From the NCBI GenBank assembly GCA_033584155.1, contig CP138355.1, positions 4,615,501 through 4,679,500 of the forward strand: 64,000 bases of DNA, written 5' to 3'. Both the position numbers and the translations under genes were made by a program. Shown piece by piece: positions 35,141-44,891 of the stretch (the stretch's first letter is position 1; each line of letters starts with the position of its first letter). The notes beneath the pieces are model-generated. The model did not search any database, was not told the DNA's origin, and was given only the letters and a program-made list of their open reading frames with translations. The stretch comes from Candidatus Electrothrix scaldis. GTDB taxonomy: Bacteria > Desulfobacterota > Desulfobulbia > Desulfobulbales > Desulfobulbaceae.

Positions 35141-35193
35141 AGCACCCGGCAAGGGGTGGAAAAAATCCTGCTAACCCCCTCAACATATTTCCC

Positions 35194-37173
35194 ATGCTCA
35201 CAATAAACAACCTCAGCCTGCAATACGGCTCAAAGCATCTCTTTCGTGAAGTCTCCTCCCAGATCCATGCCGATGACCGCATCGGACTTGCAGGGGTGAA
35301 CGGCACTGGAAAATCCACCCTGATGAAGATTATCAGCGGGTCCCTGGAGACTGATCCCGGTGTCATCAATCGCGCATCCTGGTTCACAGTGGCCTATCTC
35401 CCTCAGGAGATCTCTATCGAGCTGGGCCAACGCTCGCTCTTTGACGAGGCGGAAAACGCCTTTGACGAGGCATTGCAGCAGCAGCAGGAGTTTGACGAGA
35501 TCAACCAAAAGCTGGCTGAGCTGGACCAAGACAGCCCGGAGCTGGAGCCACTCCTGGAGCGGCAGGGCGAACTCCAACACCTGCTGGAAGGCCACGACAT
35601 CTTCCGCATCCGTCCCCAGATTGAGCGCATCCTCTTTGGCCTGGGTTTTTCCAAGGAAGACCTGGACCGGCCCGTAGCCGAGTTCTCCGGTGGCTGGATC
35701 ATGCGCCTGCTTTTAGCCAAGCTGCTCCTGCGCAGACCTGCCCTGCTCCTGCTGGATGAACCCACCAACCATCTTGATCTGGATTCCCTGACCTGGCTGG
35801 AAGAGTTCCTCCAGCAATACCAGGGTGCCATGATGATTATTTCCCATGACCGTTCTTTTCTTGATCGGGTCACCACCAAGACCTGGGAGCTCAGCCTTGG
35901 CCGCTTAACCACCTACAAGGGCAATTACTCCAAGTATCTGGTGGACAAAGAAGAACGCATGGAGCTGGAACGGGCCGCCTATGATAATCAGCAGGCCATG
36001 ATCAAGCAGGCCGAGCAATTCATTACCCGTTTTCGGGCCAAGTCCACCAAGGCCAAGCAGGTCCAGAGCCGGGTCAAGCAGTTGGAAAAGCTGGAGCGCC
36101 TGGAGCTGTCCGAGACCGAGCGCACCATCCACTTTTCCTTTCCGCCTGCCATGCCATCAGGCCGGGATATCCTCAACCTGGATAAAGTGAATAAGTCCTT
36201 TGACGGCAAACAGATATTTAAAGATGTCCATCTCAACCTGCAACGAGGGGATAAGCTGGGGGTTGTCGGGGTCAATGGGGCAGGTAAAACCACCCTGCTC
36301 AAGATTATGGCCGGGCTGGAAGCGGCTGAAGGTGAGATCAGTCTGGGGCATAATGTCATCCTCACCTATTTCGGCCAGCATCAGGCCCAGGAACTCTACG
36401 GCGAGTCCAGCATATTGGACACGGTGTACCATGCAGCTCAGGACATGACCGTGACCAAGGTGCGCTCCCTGCTCGGGGCCTTTCTCTTTACCGGCGACGA
36501 GGTGGACAAACATGTGCAGGTGCTGTCCGGCGGGGAAAAGAGCCGGGTGGCCCTGGCCAAGATGCTGGTTAAGCCTGCCAATCTCATGCTGTTGGATGAG
36601 CCCACCAACCATCTGGACATCACCTCCCAGGAGGTGCTTCAGGAGGCAATGGCCCAGTACGAGGGCAGCATCATCGTGGTTTCCCATAACCGGGCCTTTG
36701 TCAATTCCTTTGTCAATAAGGTCCTGGAAATCCGGGATGGCCGGGCGATTTTGCATGAAGGCAATATTGATGATTACCTGGCGGCCCGTCAACAACTGGA
36801 CGAGGAACAGCTTGCAGTAAAAAAACAGGAGAAGCAGCAACAGAAGGCCCCTGCGGAGACCAAACAAGATGCCTCCAGCTCGGTTGATCGCAAGGAAGAG
36901 CGACGGCTGCGGGCGCAACGACGGCAACAGCTCAGTTCGCAGCTCAAGCCCTGGAAGAAAAAGGCGAAGGCAGCGGAAAAAGAGATAGAGGCGCTGGAGG
37001 AGCGCAAGGGCGAGCTGGAGGGCCTCATGGCCAATCCTGAGCTCTATGCGGATCAGCCCCGCTGGAACAAAACCAGCAAGGAGTATAACGAGGTATCCAA
37101 GTGGCTGGAGCGGCAGTATGCGGTTTGGGAGGAAGCGCAGGGCAAGATTGAGGAAATTGAGGGGGAAGAATGA
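35194..37173 (+). CDS. ABC-F family ATPase (ribosome-associated type)
   Basis: 659 residues, two ABC domains and no membrane part. Walker A motifs are GVNGTGKST (about 34) and GVNGAGKTT (about 360); ABC signatures are FSGGW and LSGGEKSRVALAKML; Walker B segments read LLLLDEPTNHLDLD and LMLLDEPTNHLDI. The linker between domains (about 240-310) is the helical arm, and the C-terminal 110 residues are a charged coiled coil. ABC-F proteins act on the ribosome in translation rescue or drug protection rather than transport. The stop codon overlaps the start of the next gene (ATGA). The last about 50 codons are duplicated, with stops, at 38361-38510. Confidence 0.93.
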   Translation: MLTINNLSLQYGSKHLFREVSSQIHADDRIGLAGVNGTGKSTLMKIISGSLETDPGVINRASWFTVAYLPQEISIELGQRSLFDEAENAFDEALQQQQEFDEINQKLAELDQDSPELEPLLERQGELQHLLEGHDIFRIRPQIERILFGLGFSKEDLDRPVAEFSGGWIMRLLLAKLLLRRPALLLLDEPTNHLDLDSLTWLEEFLQQYQGAMMIISHDRSFLDRVTTKTWELSLGRLTTYKGNYSKYLVDKEERMELERAAYDNQQAMIKQAEQFITRFRAKSTKAKQVQSRVKQLEKLERLELSETERTIHFSFPPAMPSGRDILNLDKVNKSFDGKQIFKDVHLNLQRGDKLGVVGVNGAGKTTLLKIMAGLEAAEGEISLGHNVILTYFGQHQAQELYGESSILDTVYHAAQDMTVTKVRSLLGAFLFTGDEVDKHVQVLSGGEKSRVALAKMLVKPANLMLLDEPTNHLDITSQEVLQEAMAQYEGSIIVVSHNRAFVNSFVNKVLEIRDGRAILHEGNIDDYLAARQQLDEEQLAVKKQEKQQQKAPAETKQDASSSVDRKEERRLRAQRRQQLSSQLKPWKKKAKAAEKEIEALEERKGELEGLMANPELYADQPRWNKTSKEYNEVSKWLERQYAVWEEAQGKIEEIEGEE

Positions 37174-37713
37174 GCCTCCTGAAAGAGAAGATAAAAAAGT
37201 GCAAAATGCCAATAATCCTGTTCGTTTTGGGATTATTGACCAGCCCGCTCATGTATAAAGCGTGGGTCGAGCATCAGGCCAAGACCAAAGAGGTTGTGCA
37301 ACGAGAAACAGGCCTTGAACTTCCTACCGGGGTGGAGATAGAAGATGCACAGGTCCAGCTTTTTTCATCAGCAGGCAAGGTCAATCATGACTGGCTCCTT
37401 AAGGGATCAACCTCTCTTCTTCCTTGGGTACGCTCTGTAGGGGGGAATGAAACCCAACATGGCGCTGCATGGGAAAAGATTACAACCTTCCAGCAGATCT
37501 GTCCCTTTAGCAAACCAGCATTTAAGGAGATTGGTCTGCACAGTGCGTGGCGGATTACAGGGGCTCTGCCTGATAAAAAAGCAACGTGCTTTTTGTATCT
37601 TGCCGAGGATGAGAAGACAGGGCTGTTGAGTACGTTTAATCCGTAAGTGGGTTTGGCAAAGCGGAACGACTCGCTTGAACGTAAAAGCGCAGGGGCGGCT
37701 TGAGGAGATTGAG
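37021..37713 (+). repeat. segmental duplication, first copy (ABC-F tail plus small gene)
   Basis: From the ABC-F 3' end through the small gene to about 60 bp beyond it, this region is repeated 1337 bp further on (38358-39047). Both copies end with another short piece resembling the ABC-F tail (AAGCGCAGGGGCGG), so the tail sequence occurs four times. Confidence 0.85.
37170..37646 (+). CDS. small membrane-anchored protein of unknown function (copy 1)
   Basis: 158 residues. A short basic N-terminus and one helix (about 12-30, KMPIILFVLGLLTSPLMYKA) would anchor it in the inner membrane with the rest outside. The soluble part has two Cys (QQICPF and ATCFLYL), conserved in the second copy and possibly disulfide-bonded. 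No known domain. It overlaps the ABC-F stop by 4 bp and should be translationally coupled to it. The paralogue at 38507-38983 ends with the same 29 or so residues. Confidence 0.7.
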   Translation: MSLLKEKIKKCKMPIILFVLGLLTSPLMYKAWVEHQAKTKEVVQRETGLELPTGVEIEDAQVQLFSSAGKVNHDWLLKGSTSLLPWVRSVGGNETQHGAAWEKITTFQQICPFSKPAFKEIGLHSAWRITGALPDKKATCFLYLAEDEKTGLLSTFNP

Positions 37714-37919
37714 CAGGAGCAGGTGGCAGAACCAGCCCGGAAACGCCCTCTCATCCTGAGCATTCCCAAGGAGCAGGTGGGCTGAACTGCAAGAAAAATC
37801 GTCTTTTCCCCTATGATGGATAAGTGTATCGTGTTACCGTGATTTGTCAGACTTTGCGCCGTGGTCAACTTCCAAGTAAAGATGCTTGGCATATCCAAAG
37901 AAACAAAGGAGCAAGTAAC

Positions 37920-38273
37920 ATGAAGAAACTATTTGTTGTGCCGTTAAGTGTAGCATGTGCCGTCTTGAGTCTTTCAGCAGCCCAGGCAGGTAACGTAGAA
38001 AACGGCAAAAAACTTTTTGAAAGCCCGACCTTTGGCGGTGGCACCAGCGGTAAGACCTGTGCGAGCTGCCATGCTGATGGCGCGAAACTGAGTGCGGACC
38101 TTTTTGAACGGGAGAAGCACATGGTTATGGGAAATGAAATGGCTTCCGTGGCGGACACCGTCAATGTCTGCATTGAAATGGCGCTGAAAGGAAAGGCTAT
38201 TAAGACGGACAGTGACGAGATGAAGGATGTCCTTGCTTATATGCAGGCCTTGGTGAAAGAGAAAAAAGAGTAG
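37920..38273 (+). CDS. small periplasmic monoheme cytochrome c
   Basis: 117 residues from the ATG at 37920 (AAAGGAG 8 nt upstream). Signal peptide about 1-22 (ending AAQA), then the heme site CASCH near residue 47. Met residues in EKHMVMGNEM are candidate axial ligands. The C-terminal helix MKDVLAYMQALV is typical of class I cytochrome c. It lies between the two duplicated segments and is not itself duplicated. Role: soluble electron carrier. Confidence 0.88.
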   Translation: MKKLFVVPLSVACAVLSLSAAQAGNVENGKKLFESPTFGGGTSGKTCASCHADGAKLSADLFEREKHMVMGNEMASVADTVNVCIEMALKGKAIKTDSDEMKDVLAYMQALVKEKKE

Positions 38274-38360
38274 AAAAGGCAGGATGCCCTAGTACGTCCC
38301 AAGGCGGACAAAGTCTGGCAACTGGTTGAGTCTTGGTGGAACAAGGATGAATCCGAGGTT

Positions 38361-38510
38361 TTAATGGCCGACTCTAAGCTGTATACAGATCAGCCCCATT
38401 GGCTGAAGGTCAGCAAGGAGTAGATTGTGGTGGCGCAACGGCTGGAGCGGCAGTACGGGGCTTGAGAGGAAGCGCAAGGGCGGATTGAAGAGGTTGAGGG
38501 CGGGGAATGA
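38361..38510 (+). pseudogene. decayed duplicate of the ABC-F C-terminal tail
   Basis: In frame it reads LMADSKLYTDQPHWLKVSKE, stop, then RLERQYGA, stop, then EEAQGRIEEVEGGE, stop, against LMANPELYADQPRW, WLERQYAVWEEAQGK and EEIEGEE in the intact gene. Two internal stops show it is not translated as such. Its end still overlaps the small gene start (ATGA) as in the parent. Confidence 0.85.
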
Positions 38511-38983
38511 GCAGCTTCAAAGGAAAGATGAAAAAGTGCCGGTTACCAATAATTCTGCTCGTTCTGGGATTATTTACAAGTCCGCTCATTTATAAAGCAT
38601 GGGTCGAGCATCAAGCCAAAACGAAAGAGGCTGTTGCGCGGGAAACGGGCCTTCAACTTCCTTCAGGGGTGGAGGTGCAGGCTGCGCAGGTCCAGCTTTT
38701 TTCCTTAGCAGATGGAATAAATTACGATTGGCTCCTGTCGGGATCAACCTCTCTGATTCCTTGGGCACGTTCTGTTGGACGTAATGAAACCCAATATGGA
38801 ACCGGATGGAAAAAGATTAAAACTTTTCAGCAGATCTGTCCTTTTATAAACGCAGCATTTGAGGAGGTTTCGCTGCACAGTGTGTGGCGGATTATTGGTG
38901 CTCTTCCTGATAAAAAAGCAACGTGCTTTTTGTATCTTGCCGAGGATGAGAAGACAGGGCTGTTGAGTACGTTTAATCCGTAA
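38507..38983 (+). CDS. small membrane-anchored protein of unknown function (copy 2)
   Basis: 158 residues, a clear paralogue of 37170-37646: same anchor helix, same Cys positions, identical ending. Differences cluster in the middle (EIEDAQ against EVQAAQ, KPAF against NAAF). The reading frame is intact although the ABC-F tail in front of it has decayed, which points to selection on this gene. Confidence 0.7.
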   Translation: MSSFKGKMKKCRLPIILLVLGLFTSPLIYKAWVEHQAKTKEAVARETGLQLPSGVEVQAAQVQLFSLADGINYDWLLSGSTSLIPWARSVGRNETQYGTGWKKIKTFQQICPFINAAFEEVSLHSVWRIIGALPDKKATCFLYLAEDEKTGLLSTFNP

Positions 38984-39140
38984 GTGGGCTTGGCAAAGCG
39001 GAACGACTCGCTTGAACGTAAAAGCGCAGGGGCGGATTGAGGAGGAGCGGGTAGGATATGGCATTTCTGCATTGAGGTAATTATACAAACCTAGTATGGT
39101 TCCTTAAAAACAATGTTTTTTCAAGGAGGAGTGAATAAAA

Positions 39141-41753
39141 ATGACACTGAAAAAAGTAAAAAGTTTTTTATTGGACTTATATAGACCGAAAGGTATTCTA
39201 GTTACTTTTGTAATTTCATTTAATGTGTTAACCTGTCTCGGACAATCAGTATACAATGGATTTTTTTATAAAATTTTTCTATCAAGAGGTGTAGCGTATG
39301 CAGCCAGTATATCGACTACGAATACAACAACGTCTCAACTGACATTAGATTACCCGCCTTATGTACTACCAACTAATTTAGTTAATATATTTTCCTCTCC
39401 AACACCACCAGGCGAAATACTCCCCCCCCCTGCCCCTCCACTGGACATAGATTATAATTTCCAACCCTGGCTACCTTCTCAGCCTGATTTAGTTTTTCAG
39501 GTACCTGATATTTCTTTTTTAGGGGCCGTTCGCCCTGTTCCTCCTTTTGATTTGTTAATCATTACAGATGAAGCTTTTGTTGAAGAACTTTTACCATTAA
39601 AAACTCATAAAAATTATTCTGATATGCCAACTCAAATATACAGTTGGCAATATCTTGTTGAACGTTACCAGAGTGAGGGCCGAGATGACCCCGAACGGAT
39701 CAAAAAAGCAATTGCTTCTTTTCAACAATCTTTCGGAATCAAATATGTAATGCTAGTCGGAGACTCTGATCGTTTGCCTGTGCGTTATTGTAAGATTTAT
39801 GATCCAACATCTTGGGGAGATGGTTATTCACCCGCTGACTTGTATTATGCTGATCTTTATGATCAAAATAATGTATTTGACAATTGGGACGGAGATGGTG
39901 ATGGAGTTTTTTGTGAAATGCAGGGAGGTGCCTGGACAGCAGGTTCAACTCTGGCTGATATTAATCTTGACGGGATGGATCTTTATCCAGACATTGCAGT
40001 GGGCCGTGTCCCCGCTTCTTCTGAAGCCGAAGTAACAACGTATGTTAATAAAGTTATCAATTATGAATTTTCAGCCTATAAAGCTGCTTGGCAAAACAGA
40101 GCATTACTAGTTATACCTGGCTACGAAACCGATGGAAAATATTATGATTATCCTGGAAGTTGGGAAGCAGCAGAAGCAATCAGTGCATCTTTGAATAACA
40201 TTGATAGCAACCCAATTATCTATCCAATGGATATGGAGTTAGTCAAGCTGTATGATCAGCGTATTGAGGATTTACCTAGCGGGCTGAGTGATAATGATCC
40301 AACTCCTAACAATGTGCGTAACGAAATTAATGCCGGGGTTGGATTTACCGTTTTTTCAGGGCATGGAGCTCGAACCCTCTGGGGTAATTCTACAACCACC
40401 AACGACATTAGAATGCTCAACAATACAGGAAGGTTGCCGATAATATTCGCAGCTGCCTGCAGCACAGCTCGATTTCATTACGATGGTAGCTACCTTGATG
40501 TTCAAGGTAATACCTTTGTAAACGACCTTGAATGTCCCATCTATAACGATGCGCACCGTTGCTGGCCTGTTAATCCTGATGCTGCTGTGAGACCTGAACC
40601 TGCAGCCATCCAACGCAATAGCCAGCAAAACTTTGATGTAGAATCCATGGCTGAAGAATTTTTGGTAAAACAAGATAGCGGAGGTATTGGATACATCGGA
40701 GCATACACGGGTACCCAAGGTGGTTCTCAATACTTAATGAAATATTTTTTTGATATTCATGCTAATAGTTACAAACGGTTTCAACCACTGGGATTTCTAT
40801 GGAACTACGCTGTAGAGCGTTATATTAACAACAACTTTCACATTGATTTTAATACAACGTCTCAATGGGTTCCACAGGCTATGTTTCATCACATTCAAAA
40901 ATATATGCTTTTTGGAGATCCTTCTCTTCGAGTAGGCGGTATTTCCAGCATACAACGCACCGATTTTGTCTCCCGTTATACGATGAAGCACGATGGATGG
41001 CAAGGAGTGTTACAATTAATACGAGTCAATGGTGAATTTTACAATTCTGAATTTAGACAGATACCCAATATGGGAGGAACGTACGGGGAACACGATGTAC
41101 GGGGATACGTACGAACAGCAATATACCCTTTGAGTTCCGATTGGGGGCCTGATCACAAAATAGAATTCTATGTTGATTTTGCAGACACCGCAAATCAAGA
41201 TGATGATCAAAAATTCGAGGGTTATTTATTTACTCAAACAAAAGATGCAATGGCAGGAATTACCTGGTGGAATGATATTCCATTTGGTTTTTATGCAAAT
41301 AAAGATGGGACGTTTGCCGGTGGTCCAAACTTGGTTTCGGGAAAGGTTTCTACCGCTGACTTTCTGGGTGAATACGCTATGAACCATGATGGATGGGAGG
41401 GCACGCTGAAACTTTGGGAAGCTAACAATGGAGAAGTTGCAGGAACATATACATCCATCGATGGCTCATCACAACATAGTGTTCGAACTGTGTTGAGAAC
41501 TGCAACTAATATCCGTTTGCCAAGTGATTGGGGGCCTGTACATAAAATAGAATTGTATATCGATTTTGCGGATACAGCAAATCAAGATGATGATCAAAAA
41601 TTTGAGGGATATTTATTTACTCAAACCAAAGATGCAATGGCAGGAATTACTTGGTGGAATAATACACCATTTGGCTTTTATGCTCAAAAAAAGACCAACA
41701 AGAATAAAAGCAATATATTTCTCTTTCTAAACGCGTTTATCAAACAGCGTTAG
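39141..41753 (+). CDS. secreted gingipain-like (peptidase C25) protein with two C-terminal repeats
   Basis: 870 residues, preceded by AAGGAGGAG. The hydrophobic N-terminal stretch (about 17-53) is a signal peptide or anchor. A Pro-rich segment (about 75-130) leads to the C25-type domain: [42 protein letters not shown] (catalytic His) and [12 protein letters not shown] (catalytic Cys). Acidic DGDGDG-like loops may bind calcium. Two C-terminal copies of about 110 residues start [10 protein letters not shown] and [10 protein letters not shown] and end [11 protein letters not shown] and [11 protein letters not shown]. They may mediate surface attachment or carbohydrate binding. The gene is visibly richer in A+T than its neighbours, which suggests horizontal acquisition. 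Confidence 0.85.
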   Translation: MTLKKVKSFLLDLYRPKGILVTFVISFNVLTCLGQSVYNGFFYKIFLSRGVAYAASISTTNTTTSQLTLDYPPYVLPTNLVNIFSSPTPPGEILPPPAPPLDIDYNFQPWLPSQPDLVFQVPDISFLGAVRPVPPFDLLIITDEAFVEELLPLKTHKNYSDMPTQIYSWQYLVERYQSEGRDDPERIKKAIASFQQSFGIKYVMLVGDSDRLPVRYCKIYDPTSWGDGYSPADLYYADLYDQNNVFDNWDGDGDGVFCEMQGGAWTAGSTLADINLDGMDLYPDIAVGRVPASSEAEVTTYVNKVINYEFSAYKAAWQNRALLVIPGYETDGKYYDYPGSWEAAEAISASLNNIDSNPIIYPMDMELVKLYDQRIEDLPSGLSDNDPTPNNVRNEINAGVGFTVFSGHGARTLWGNSTTTNDIRMLNNTGRLPIIFAAACSTARFHYDGSYLDVQGNTFVNDLECPIYNDAHRCWPVNPDAAVRPEPAAIQRNSQQNFDVESMAEEFLVKQDSGGIGYIGAYTGTQGGSQYLMKYFFDIHANSYKRFQPLGFLWNYAVERYINNNFHIDFNTTSQWVPQAMFHHIQKYMLFGDPSLRVGGISSIQRTDFVSRYTMKHDGWQGVLQLIRVNGEFYNSEFRQIPNMGGTYGEHDVRGYVRTAIYPLSSDWGPDHKIEFYVDFADTANQDDDQKFEGYLFTQTKDAMAGITWWNDIPFGFYANKDGTFAGGPNLVSGKVSTADFLGEYAMNHDGWEGTLKLWEANNGEVAGTYTSIDGSSQHSVRTVLRTATNIRLPSDWGPVHKIELYIDFADTANQDDDQKFEGYLFTQTKDAMAGITWWNNTPFGFYAQKKTNKNKSNIFLFLNAFIKQR

Positions 41754-41891
41754 ACAGTATGACTTTCAGGTAAACCAGTTTATTGGGGCTCAGTCATAAT
41801 GTTGACGATGGGGTCCACTTTACTTTTCTTGGGTAAGATGCCAACGGAATCGTTTAAATGGATTACCTGATGTTACGCACAAAAATGAACG

Positions 41892-41914
41892 ACCCCGCCC
41901 CCAAGGGGCGGGGT
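41892..41914. terminator. strong GC hairpin after the C25 gene
   Basis: ACCCCGCCCC and GGGGCGGGGT pair perfectly over a 3-nt loop, with no U-tract. Nearly the same stem is found at 10434-10455. Confidence 0.5.
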
Positions 41915-41983
41915 ATTAGCCCGGAAACTTCGCAATGAAAGATCAAAAAGTTACGAGAAAACCAAAACTGAAACCTACCCTCA

Positions 41984-42562
41984 TTGATTTTTAACCGAGG
42001 GACATCAGTTAATTACAGCAAAAAGCCAAGAGGAAGGAAGAAAAAAGAGTCCCGGGTCTTTGAGCTCTGCACCCTGGCCTTCTTTGGCCTCTTTATAGCA
42101 GCCCTCACCTCCGTACTCTTGTACGCATACCCGGTCTCTATCCTGACTTGTGCCTATGTGGAACCGAATCAGGTTGACTGCCGCTTGCAGGAACGGGCGG
42201 TCGGCCTGATCCCAATAAAAAAACAGGATATTTTCGACCTCAAGGATGCCTTTGTGACCAGGGAATCCTCAGAAATACGGCGGTCCGGCAGAACAGAACG
42301 ACTGATCACGGACAGGGTCGTGCTCCAGACCAGCTCGGATAAAATCCCACTGAACAGCTTTGATGAAACCGGCGGCTTTCTCGCCAAAGACACCGCTCAC
42401 ACAATAAAAGACTTTCTCCAATCCCACACCACCGAGCCCTTGCGGGTCTGGCAGGCCACCTGGCTTCCGCTGGGACTCAGCCTTTTTTTCTTTCCCCTTT
42501 CCCTGGTTATGCTCTATGTTGTCTTTGAGTATCTGCTCTGTGGCTGGAGAAGAAAGAAATAA
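41984..42562 (+). CDS. membrane protein of unknown function
   Basis: About 192 residues. Two hydrophobic helices (about 30-52 and 157-182) enclose a soluble region of about 100 residues with CAYVEPNQVDCRL, probably a disulfide loop facing the periplasm. A highly basic N-terminus (KKPRGRKKKES) and C-terminus (GWRRKK) fit both ends in the cytoplasm. No ATG is available near the start; TTG at 41984 is the best candidate, so the N-terminus is uncertain. Residues in the middle (VLQTSSDKIPLNSF) resemble PH-like domains of two-helix membrane proteins, but this is not a firm assignment. Confidence 0.6.
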   Translation: MIFNRGTSVNYSKKPRGRKKKESRVFELCTLAFFGLFIAALTSVLLYAYPVSILTCAYVEPNQVDCRLQERAVGLIPIKKQDIFDLKDAFVTRESSEIRRSGRTERLITDRVVLQTSSDKIPLNSFDETGGFLAKDTAHTIKDFLQSHTTEPLRVWQATWLPLGLSLFFFPLSLVMLYVVFEYLLCGWRRKK

Positions 42563-42620
42563 ATCGCACTGTAACGACCTCTCATACCATTACTCTCACC
42601 TCCCTATCTAAAAAAACCAG

Positions 42621-43034
42621 ATGTCAGTCTTTGTAAAAATAGGTGAATTTCGTGATTTGCCTCTTGCAGAACTTGCAAAAGCAAAATTAGAATCGGAAAA
42701 GATTTACTGCCATCTAGCATGTAAACATCATATTGGGCTTAACTGGCTGCATTCTCAAGCTCTCGGCGGAGTGAGATTATATGTTCGGAAGCAAGATGAG
42801 GATATTGCGGAAAAAGTTCTTAATACTGACGAATCTCAATATCTATCAAAGCTGGGTGATCACTTTCCTCAGCCTGATGAAGATGATCTTTGTCGAAAAT
42901 GTGGCTCGCAAAATATTGCTTATATCAAAAGATCAAGGTTCTTCGGCGTAGTATCATTATTAACCGGGCTTCCCTTATACATTTTCGGAGTTCGCTATAA
43001 ATGTAAAGATTGCGGGCATAAGATGAAACCATAA
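42621..43034 (+). CDS. DUF2007-like protein with C-terminal zinc ribbon
   Basis: 137 residues. The N-terminal 70 residues (FRDLPLAELAKAKLESEKIY and GGVRLYVRKQDEDIAEKVL) match the DUF2007 signal-transducing fold. The C-terminal part has CRKCGSQN and CKDCGHKM, a four-Cys zinc ribbon, with a hydrophobic stretch between the pairs (VVSLLTGLPLYIFGV). Probably a cytoplasmic small-ligand or protein adaptor; function unknown. It starts 58 bp after the previous gene. Confidence 0.75.
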   Translation: MSVFVKIGEFRDLPLAELAKAKLESEKIYCHLACKHHIGLNWLHSQALGGVRLYVRKQDEDIAEKVLNTDESQYLSKLGDHFPQPDEDDLCRKCGSQNIAYIKRSRFFGVVSLLTGLPLYIFGVRYKCKDCGHKMKP

Positions 43035-43059
43035 CTTTCAGCCAATGTTCATCCCTTGA

Positions 43060-44283
43060 TTGATTGAAGCTGATCTTACCCTCAAAAAATACCTCGTGCA
43101 AAAACCAAGCAGAAATCCCAGAGAAAGCTTCAAGCGATTGCGGAAAGGAGCGCAGCAACTTTTGACCTCCCCGCAAAAAAAGCTGGGTAAGAGAAAGCGC
43201 CGCTCCAAAGACTCCCTGACCAATCCCTCGGAAAAAACCGGACTGCCTCCTGGCTCCCTGATCCATGTGGGTGATTTCTGCCAACTAGAGACTGCTATTC
43301 ATACCGTCACCTATAATAGAGAAACTGTTGAGCAGCAACGCATTGGCTCATCAAAAGAACTTACTGGCTTTGATGATAACGAAAGCGTGGCCTGGATAAC
43401 AGTGGAAGGGCTTTCTGATGTTGATCTTATCGAGGAAATAGGGATTATGGCAGGCATTCACCCGCTTGTTATCGAAGACATCCTCACCACCCACCAGCGC
43501 CCTAAGTTTGAGGTCTACGACTCCTACCTTTTTATAGTCACCAGCAACCTCACCGCAATCCAAAATGAGGAAACACAAGAGATGGTGGTTGAACATGAGC
43601 AGATCAGCCTGCTTATTCTTGCCAATGCGGTGTTTGTTTTTCGGGAGAGGACGGATGATCTCTTTCAGCCGCTGATTCGACGGATCAAGACCCGGAGAGG
43701 AAAAATACGGAGTATGGGCTCAGATTATCTGGCCTATGCCTTGATCGACATCCTGGTTGACCAGCTCTTTCATCTGACTGACACGATGGATGATACCATC
43801 ACCCTGCTGGAAGACCGGCTGCTTTTTTCTGAGCCGACCAAGGATATGCCCGTCACCATTCAGCAGCTCAAGCGAGAGGCAATCTTTATTAACAAGCATG
43901 TCGTGCCGATTAAAGAACTGACCGGAGCAATCATGCGCAGTGATTCCAAGCTGATTCATGAGCGGACCAAGATCTATTTCCGGGACGTCTCTGATCATGC
44001 CCTGCGCCTCAGCGAGGCTGTGGAGTCCTACCGGGAGCTGCTGGCAGGCCTGTCCTCGCTCTATATCTCCGGCCTGAGCAATAGAATGAACGAGGTCATG
44101 AAGGTACTCACCCTGTTTGCCTCGGTGTTTATCCCTCTGACCTTTTTAGCAGGGATCTACGGCATGAATTTCGAGCACATGCCTGAACTGCACTGGAAAT
44201 GGGCCTACCCGACCCTGTGGATTTTCTTTCTTATTATTCCGGCAGGCTTGTTCTGGTATTTCAGGAAGAAGAAATGGTTATGA
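43060..44283 (+). CDS. corA: CorA-type magnesium/cobalt transporter
   Basis: 407 residues. A basic N-terminal extension (about 1-65) precedes the cytoplasmic alpha/beta domain, the long stalk helix (about 230-340) and two C-terminal helices. The pore signature YGMNFEHMPE lies between them, and the lysine-rich end (FRKKKWL) is typical. It forms a pentameric Mg2+ (or Co2+, Ni2+) channel. The start is a TTG at 43060 because no ATG is in range; a later start would remove only the poorly conserved extension. It converges with the Uma2 gene 10 bp away. Confidence 0.93.
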   Translation: MIEADLTLKKYLVQKPSRNPRESFKRLRKGAQQLLTSPQKKLGKRKRRSKDSLTNPSEKTGLPPGSLIHVGDFCQLETAIHTVTYNRETVEQQRIGSSKELTGFDDNESVAWITVEGLSDVDLIEEIGIMAGIHPLVIEDILTTHQRPKFEVYDSYLFIVTSNLTAIQNEETQEMVVEHEQISLLILANAVFVFRERTDDLFQPLIRRIKTRRGKIRSMGSDYLAYALIDILVDQLFHLTDTMDDTITLLEDRLLFSEPTKDMPVTIQQLKREAIFINKHVVPIKELTGAIMRSDSKLIHERTKIYFRDVSDHALRLSEAVESYRELLAGLSSLYISGLSNRMNEVMKVLTLFASVFIPLTFLAGIYGMNFEHMPELHWKWAYPTLWIFFLIIPAGLFWYFRKKKWL

Positions 44284-44293
44284 GGTAGGCTCC

Positions 44294-44827
44294 TTATCCC
44301 TGCCAGATCTGATCAAAAGCAAGCTCGATGGTGCAATGCTGCACCTGGAAATCAAAGATTTCCTCTTTTTTCCCTCTGACCTGCTCATACCTGCCTTCAA
44401 CAAGCTGGTAGATAACAACCTTGTGCTCCTGCGGATAGACCAGGATATAGTTTTTCACCCCTTTTTCCTGGTACAAAACCCGTTTTATCTGCTCATCCCG
44501 TTTTACTGTGGACGGCGAAACAACCTCAATGATCAGCTCCGGCGTCTCAACCAGGTGCTCGCCTTTTACATCACAAACAAGCACAATATCGGGCCGGACA
44601 ATAATATCCTCAGCACAATGCCAATCTACCTCACTCAGCACCTCGCACAATGGACATTCCTTCAGTTGTGCATCCAGCTGGACAAGGAATCGTTTTGCCA
44701 CCCGCTGATGGGTAATGGAAGGGGACGGTGACATGGCATAGGGGGCACCGTATATTAATTCCCAGTTGCCTTCCCAGTGAACATAGTCGTCCACTGTATA
44801 ATGCTCTAAATAGGCTGTGTTTGGCAT
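44294..44827 (-). CDS. Uma2-family (DUF820) restriction-endonuclease-like protein
   Basis: 177 residues from the ATG at 44827, with AGGAGG 6 nt upstream. The PD-(D/E)XK-like core is visible: ADIIVRPDIVLVCD (Asp) and TPELIIEVVSPST (Glu), followed by KRVLYQEKGVKNYILV. These proteins occur in many copies in cyanobacteria and some Desulfobacterota. They are suspected nucleases, but their role is unknown. Confidence 0.87.
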   Translation of the reverse strand: MPNTAYLEHYTVDDYVHWEGNWELIYGAPYAMSPSPSITHQRVAKRFLVQLDAQLKECPLCEVLSEVDWHCAEDIIVRPDIVLVCDVKGEHLVETPELIIEVVSPSTVKRDEQIKRVLYQEKGVKNYILVYPQEHKVVIYQLVEGRYEQVRGKKEEIFDFQVQHCTIELAFDQIWQG

Positions 44828-44891
44828 AACATCCTCCTGGTTAAAATAGCACACCGCTTATATTATCTTTTTTTCGCCCCCTTTTCGCTCC

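Larger units (their letters stand above)
38358..39047 (+). repeat. segmental duplication, second copy
   Basis: Second copy of 37021-37713, at a constant offset of 1337 bp through the small gene. The ABC-F part is decayed and the small gene intact. Confidence 0.85.

Noticed and set aside
36157-37212. 351-codon minus-strand frame
   Set aside because: It is antisense to the ABC-F gene, whose motifs are complete.
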